A DNA stretch of 64,000 bases, taken from a virus. The stretch lies in IMG/VR virus record IMGVR_UViG_3300043409_000928, positions 221,305 through 285,304 of that record. One strand, 5' to 3'. Positions within the stretch are counted from its first letter, which is position 1. Each line of letters begins with the position of its first letter. Below the pieces are notes generated by a model. That model was not told the DNA's origin. It was given only the letters and a program-made list of their open reading frames with translations, and made no database searches. This document shows, in pieces, positions 63,775 through 64,000 of the stretch. The translations under genes were made by a program, and so were the position numbers.

Positions 63775-64000
63775 TCTTCAACTCCGAAATATTGTTTAAT
63801 ACGATTCTGAACCTGTGTTGCCGCAGGATAAGTCAAATCTGAATTTTCCTCACGCAGAACATCACGCACACATTCTGTAGCATGAGCAACAATCAACTGG
63901 GCGAACTTTTCTGTATAATAATCCATCCAAACTACCGGCTCATCACCAGTAAAATGCTTGGTATCCTCAGTAGCATACACTTTAGCACGTTCACATAATT
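63771..64000 (-). CDS. Tandem small phage protein, paralogue 1 (partial, N-terminus outside window)
   Basis: At least 76 residues, open to the right edge (LCERAKVYATEDTKHFTGDE then YTEKFAQLIVAHATECVRDV, ending IKQYFGVEE). A GTG at 63980 would start a shorter form, but the family begins with MNERI-like residues, so the true start probably lies past the edge. Confidence 0.65.
   Translation of the reverse strand, partial: LCERAKVYATEDTKHFTGDEPVVWMDYYTEKFAQLIVAHATECVRDVLREENSDLTYPAATQVQNRIKQYFGVEE

Noticed and set aside
1-64000. tRNA genes, often clustered in large phages
   Set aside because: No cloverleaf or T-loop sequence was noticed; a covariance search was not possible here.

Overview
The window reads as part of a large, strictly lytic, T4-like tailed phage. 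The replication, chaperone and regulatory genes are phage-type: a gp44-like clamp-loader ATPase, PhoH, a GroES/gp31-like co-chaperonin, a spanin pair and long tail-fibre genes. A TAAATA motif resembling T4 late promoters lies upstream of several genes. About 97% of the genes lie on the minus strand with 1-4 nt overlaps (ATGA/TAATG). Only PhoH, an alpha/beta hydrolase and an HNH nuclease are on the plus strand. No tRNA, rRNA, integrase, terminase, capsid gene or CRISPR array was seen. A Tim44-like protein typical of Burkholderiales chromosomes, a BPSL0761-like protein, a DUF3563-like protein and a phasin-like protein point to a betaproteobacterial host. That host assignment is inference.

Layout by coordinate (transcription mostly runs right to left). 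1-12.3 kb: a partial CsgF-like curli-secretion gene, then a block of proteins that look like virion-internal cargo. These are a PD-(D/E)XK-like protein, a nucleotidyltransferase, a small basic protein, an 1898-residue multi-effector 'polyvalent' protein, a zincin-like protein, a 2OG oxygenase and a 773-residue composite protein. Many carry short N-terminal leaders ending in (L/I)-x-E and internal (L/I/V)-x-E sites between domains, the pattern a T4-type prohead protease would cut. 12.3-21.6 kb: small accessory genes, most driven by their own near-perfect TTGAC(A/C/G)-N17-TATAAT promoters, plus UV-damage endonuclease. 21.6-23.3 kb: thioesterase and nitroreductase. 23.3-34 kb: a tail-fibre cassette with a subtilase, two YadA-like repeat fibres and a collagen-like fibre. 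34-40.3 kb: ClpA, peptide deformylase, DnaJ, spanins and translation initiation factor IF-1. 40.5 kb: PhoH. 41.3-47 kb: clamp loader, co-chaperonin, a DnaE-like fragment, ErpA and radical SAM. 47-51.9 kb: Tim44-like protein, class II aldolase, QueD, RNase T-like exonuclease and dCMP deaminase. 52-58 kb: many small early genes. 58.4-64 kb: three 2OG-type oxygenases, a G2-peptidase-like fibre chaperone, a purine-salvage pair (MTA/SAH nucleosidase plus APRT) and a run of small paralogues.

How it fits together: strong sigma70-type promoters, several apparently giving leaderless mRNAs, would express small take-over genes early. TAAATA-type promoters would switch on late genes. At two loci the late motif sits in the loop of a terminator-like hairpin whose 3' arm holds the Shine-Dalgarno, so only transcripts started inside the loop should be well translated. 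The phage also brings its own protein-quality-control and translation factors (IF-1, peptide deformylase, DnaJ, GroES-like, ClpA) and nucleotide metabolism genes. The most unusual proposal is that the left block encodes injected effectors made as polyproteins and cut apart in the prohead.
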